Shown here: one piece after another, positions 60,657-64,000 of the stretch
Layout: each line of letters begins with the position of its first letter
Position numbering within the stretch: the first letter of the stretch is position 1
Assembly (NCBI GenBank): GCA_949358305.1
Contig: OX442315.1
Coordinates: 18,812,427 to 18,876,426 of the forward strand
Reading direction: 5' to 3'
DNA: 64,000 nt
Origin: Strigamia acuminata
Taxonomy: Eukaryota; Arthropoda; Chilopoda; Geophilomorpha; Linotaeniidae
Notes under the pieces: model-generated
The model's input: the letters and a program-made list of their open reading frames with translations, nothing else
Database searches by the model: none
What the model was told of the DNA's origin: nothing
Translations under genes and position numbers: made by a program

Positions 60657-63600
60657 TTCAAACGTGAATATTTCAGAAAATATGGCGAAGAAAAACGGAT
60701 ATTTTTACATTGCTAGCGTAGTAATCACAGTTGAAAAAATCTATAATGGAAGAAAACAAAAGGCACAAATGTATGCTTTTGAAATACTATAATCAGGTCG
60801 CACACAAAGAAATAAAAAGCTCAATAAACAAAACAACAATTTAACAATTTGCATACGAGTGTGCTCGCCACCAGCAGCCACATAAAAATAAAAACCCTTT
60901 GAACATAATTTGTCGCGAAGCTGACTGCAACGCCTGTAGATTAGTTGAGCAACATATAATCAATAAATGTGTGAGATGGGCGTGAGATGAACGCAACTTC
61001 GTGCATAATTGCTTCATGATATATATTACCTACAGATTTAAGCAATTTCCAGACAAGAATAAAAAAAATAAAATAAAATAAAAAAGACGCTCAAACGATT
61101 GTGAGAAAATGACAACTGTGTTTTATTGATTCGCTTTGTATTGGAGATTCCAATCCCAGCTCCTTTTATCTGACAACCAGTGTTTTCAATTAAGCATCAA
61201 TTAAATTTAAAATAAAAATAAAAATAAATAAAAGCTTTTAAGCAATTACCTCGAAGTACCTCAAAATCCCGGTTAAAGAAACGGCGAGTTTAAAAACCAA
61301 AGAACTAAATTCATTTAGCGCTTTTAACAGGCCATTTCAAACAAAGATAAAGTTTGTCTCGCGCTTGAAGAGGTGAGATATTAGTATCTAGGAAATTTAA
61401 GAAGCCATCTGTTCTTCCCACTTTGTGTGTGGTCATGCGAGTTGTATGTTTATTGGTTGAGTCAGTTCAGAGTAAAGTTAGTTTACTTGTAATTCTCTTT
61501 TATGGCTCGTTCTTCTTGCGAATATTGGACTTAGCGCAAACCTCTCATCAGCTTCAGCCTCATTGCCCCTCAGCCCGGTCTCACTCCCACGTTTTCATCA
61601 CGAAAAAGGCGACGGTTGTACACTTGAAAACAAGTCATACACAGCGATTGGAAAATGGCCAGAAAACGCGGTATAAATTATGTTACTCAAGACAGGACAG
61701 GACATAAGCCACACTCGCCACGCGCATGTCGGACCTCGATGCATTTAGTATTTATTATTTCGTTGCAGATGTAAATACTGCTGCAAAGTTTGCCCAACTC
61801 AATCAATGAATAAATCAAACATTTTAATCAAGCGTAAAGCTATATCTACTATTTAAATGCTTTTTAACGTGATTAACTTGACGCTTTCTGAGGTCAATTT
61901 TTAAATCTTTTATTAACGTTGGGAGGGGCACGTTTATCGCATAGTTGCGCAGCTCTTAGGGAAAACTTCATTTTATCAATGATTTAACCTGACCCGTAAA
62001 AAAAATTGCGACGTTGTTCCACTATTTTATTTATTTCGAGCTAGACGTTATCACTTTTTTTTTATTATCTTTAAAAAAAATAAAACTATATAGAATGAAG
62101 TTTGATGATGATAATAAAAAAAATATTAAAAAAGAAGTGTTAGGTGTTCCTAATGACATTTGTTGAGTTAGACAAGGTAGATTGATTCCAGTAGATCAGG
62201 TTTAAGTGTAGAGTTTCATTAACAGGTGCACCCATTTAGCATTTCATTATTGAAGTGTGTCTGTCTGACTCCCTTGTCTATATTTTATACCATAAATACT
62301 GCAACCAAATTATTTCGTCATTTCGGTAATTACAGCACTTGACTTTATTAAAAAAAAAAATATTGTATGCTAAGAAGTTGCGCAACACTTGCGTAAATAA
62401 TCGCATGGTTGAAGTGTACGTAATTAATGTTGTGTGTTGTGTTCTATTCTTATCTGATGAGGGCGTGGCTGTGGTTACTCTATAGCAATAATTGACTTGT
62501 CTACTAAACAGGGCCCCCAAGATGACAATTTTTCGGCATGTTTCCAAATCGTCCACTACTCCTGTCTAATTCCATTATTCTATGCAGTTTATCGATAAAA
62601 TACGACTTTAAAAACGTGCTTTAAATTCTGCTTCAACTTTCATTCAAAAAGTCGACTCAAGATGGAATTGTGATTGGACATTTCAAGTGGATTACATCAT
62701 GCCAAATGTAACCAATTGCTTATGAATTATATGTAAGTATTTTTCTCTTTTCAATTTTCTTTTTCCGCTGTATTTGACATCTTTTGTCAACTTTATATTT
62801 CATGTCATTGGTTGGGACGTAATTAAATTTTTAATTTCTTGTTTTTGTGTCGAAAGATGGTAGCGCAGCAACGTCAAATTGATAAATTAAGTCGTAATTG
62901 AATGTGCCCTGTTTGGTTTATCTAATTCTTTGGTCACACTCGACGATTTTTCTTTTCTAGGTTCTTGACTTTGAACCCGCAGTAAAGCGTATGATTTTTC
63001 TTTTTCGATTCACATCACACGATATAATAAGAACTGTTTAGAAATTTAATTTAAACATTAAAAAAAAAATAAAAAATACACACCTAAAGGCTTTACATTG
63101 AGTAAATAAGTGGAACACAGTGCAGAGAACTTGGGATACTTTGTTTGGTAATTTAATACGAAAAAAGAAAAAGTGCTATTTATTTATTTATATAGAAAAA
63201 AAATTAATCCTAAAAACCTGCAACTAACATTCTAACAATTTTAACAAGAAAAAACATCTTAAACGAACAAGAAAATGTTGGCATTTCTCTTGAAAGCTGA
63301 TAAATTAATTGTAGTATGTTTGCACATCAATTTCTTTTAAAAACTTCGCGCACTTCAACTTTTCCATTTTAAATTGTAAATGAAGCAAACTGTTAATAAT
63401 TCAGAAGAGAAAAACTAATTGACACTCTTGATATGTAAAATGTCCTTACAAAATTAACGGGATGTTGAATTAAACTTTATTTTCAAACTAGTTCACAACT
63501 GACATCAATTACCACTGATAAACTTCATTCCTTAAGGATTACGTTAAATAATTACATCAAAAACTAAATGTAATCGTATACCGTGCTCTTTTCCTGTCTA

Positions 63601-64000
63601 CGGGTGACGGGTCACGAGTGAGGTCACTACAAAACGCTGAAGAAAATAACTCTCCAGACGCCTTTAAAGTGAAACTGTAAATAATATTGGGCAGCTGCAC
63701 TCAAAAGAATAAATGACTTGTGTACATTTTGTATTATAATTTGCACATGTCCTGTGCTGTGGAAAAATTTAAATTTCTCCTCAAGCGCTGAATTGGAACT
63801 TCATTAAGATGTACCGCATTTTATCGCCCTCATTTTGTAGCCGCCCTCGAATAGTAGCCGCACGTCAGAGAGGCGGTTTGAAATAAGAGCCGCTCTCGCT
63901 TTTGTAACCAAACAGGAAACGGTTAATAAAACATTCGTCGATGATGATGGTTATTTAGATAGAAAATTTTAAAAAAAAGTGAAATTTTACTGAGAAAAAT
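60657..64000. other. Upstream region of the MAP gene
   Basis: 3.3 kb of AT-rich DNA without recognisable coding exons, RNA genes or mobile elements. It should contain the 5' leader, possible untranslated exons and promoter of the minus-strand MAP gene. A TTGTTGAGTTAG- and purine-rich zone (62.0-62.2 kb) and several A/T homopolymers are the only features. Nothing on the plus strand to the window end is supported. Confidence 0.4.

Noticed and set aside
61423-61707. 94-codon ORF upstream of the MAP gene
   Set aside because: No family similarity or splice context; consistent with chance in a GC-richer patch.

Overview
This is eukaryotic nuclear DNA from an invertebrate animal. It is AT-rich, its protein genes are split by many short GT-AG introns (mostly 45-80 nt), and several genes are animal-specific (SNAPC4, WDSUB1, a tau-type MAP). 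Arrays of TTAGG/TCAGG-like pentamers suggest an arthropod, because TTAGG is the common arthropod telomere motif, but the species cannot be fixed from this window. I joined exons by hand from splice sites, reading phase and recalled family similarity. Every complete gene model sums to a whole number of codons.

Layout. 0-22.97 kb is a compact housekeeping block: the 3' end of ILF2 (+), WDSUB1 (-), separase ESPL1 (-), a 1.6-kb foldback element, SNAPC4 (+), XAB2/SYF1 (-) and GATD1 (-). Neighbours are convergent or tandem, often under 200 bp apart. 22.97-41.5 kb holds no convincing protein gene. It has degenerate kilobase modules with promoter-like boxes and splice sites, several small mobile elements with readable target-site duplications, a 21-bp minisatellite, and a 6.3-kb array of ~480-585-bp units that each carry an intron-like segment. 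A low-complexity satellite zone (36.5-39.3 kb) and a featureless stretch follow. 42-51.3 kb holds SAC3D1 (+) and a P5B ATPase of the ATP13A type (+), separated by decayed remnants of a second copy of both genes. 51.3-64 kb is a minus-strand tau/MAP2/MAP4-type gene with a 2.27-kb acidic first coding exon and five microtubule-binding repeats, plus its upstream DNA.

The recognised genes do not form an operon or pathway. They cover dsRNA-linked RNA metabolism (ILF2), ubiquitination (WDSUB1), chromatid separation (separase), snRNA-gene transcription (SNAPC4), splicing (XAB2), a DJ-1-like protein (GATD1), centrosome/spindle function (SAC3D1), lysosomal polyamine export (ATP13A) and microtubule binding (MAP).

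Most unusual observations: an in-frame TAA in an otherwise intact SNAPC4; a tandem array whose unit is an exon-like segment plus an intron-like segment; a small transposon whose interior is entirely telomere-like pentamers, with matching empty sites nearby; duplicated promoter-like modules; and the tandem duplication of SAC3D1-ATP13A followed by loss of complementary parts.
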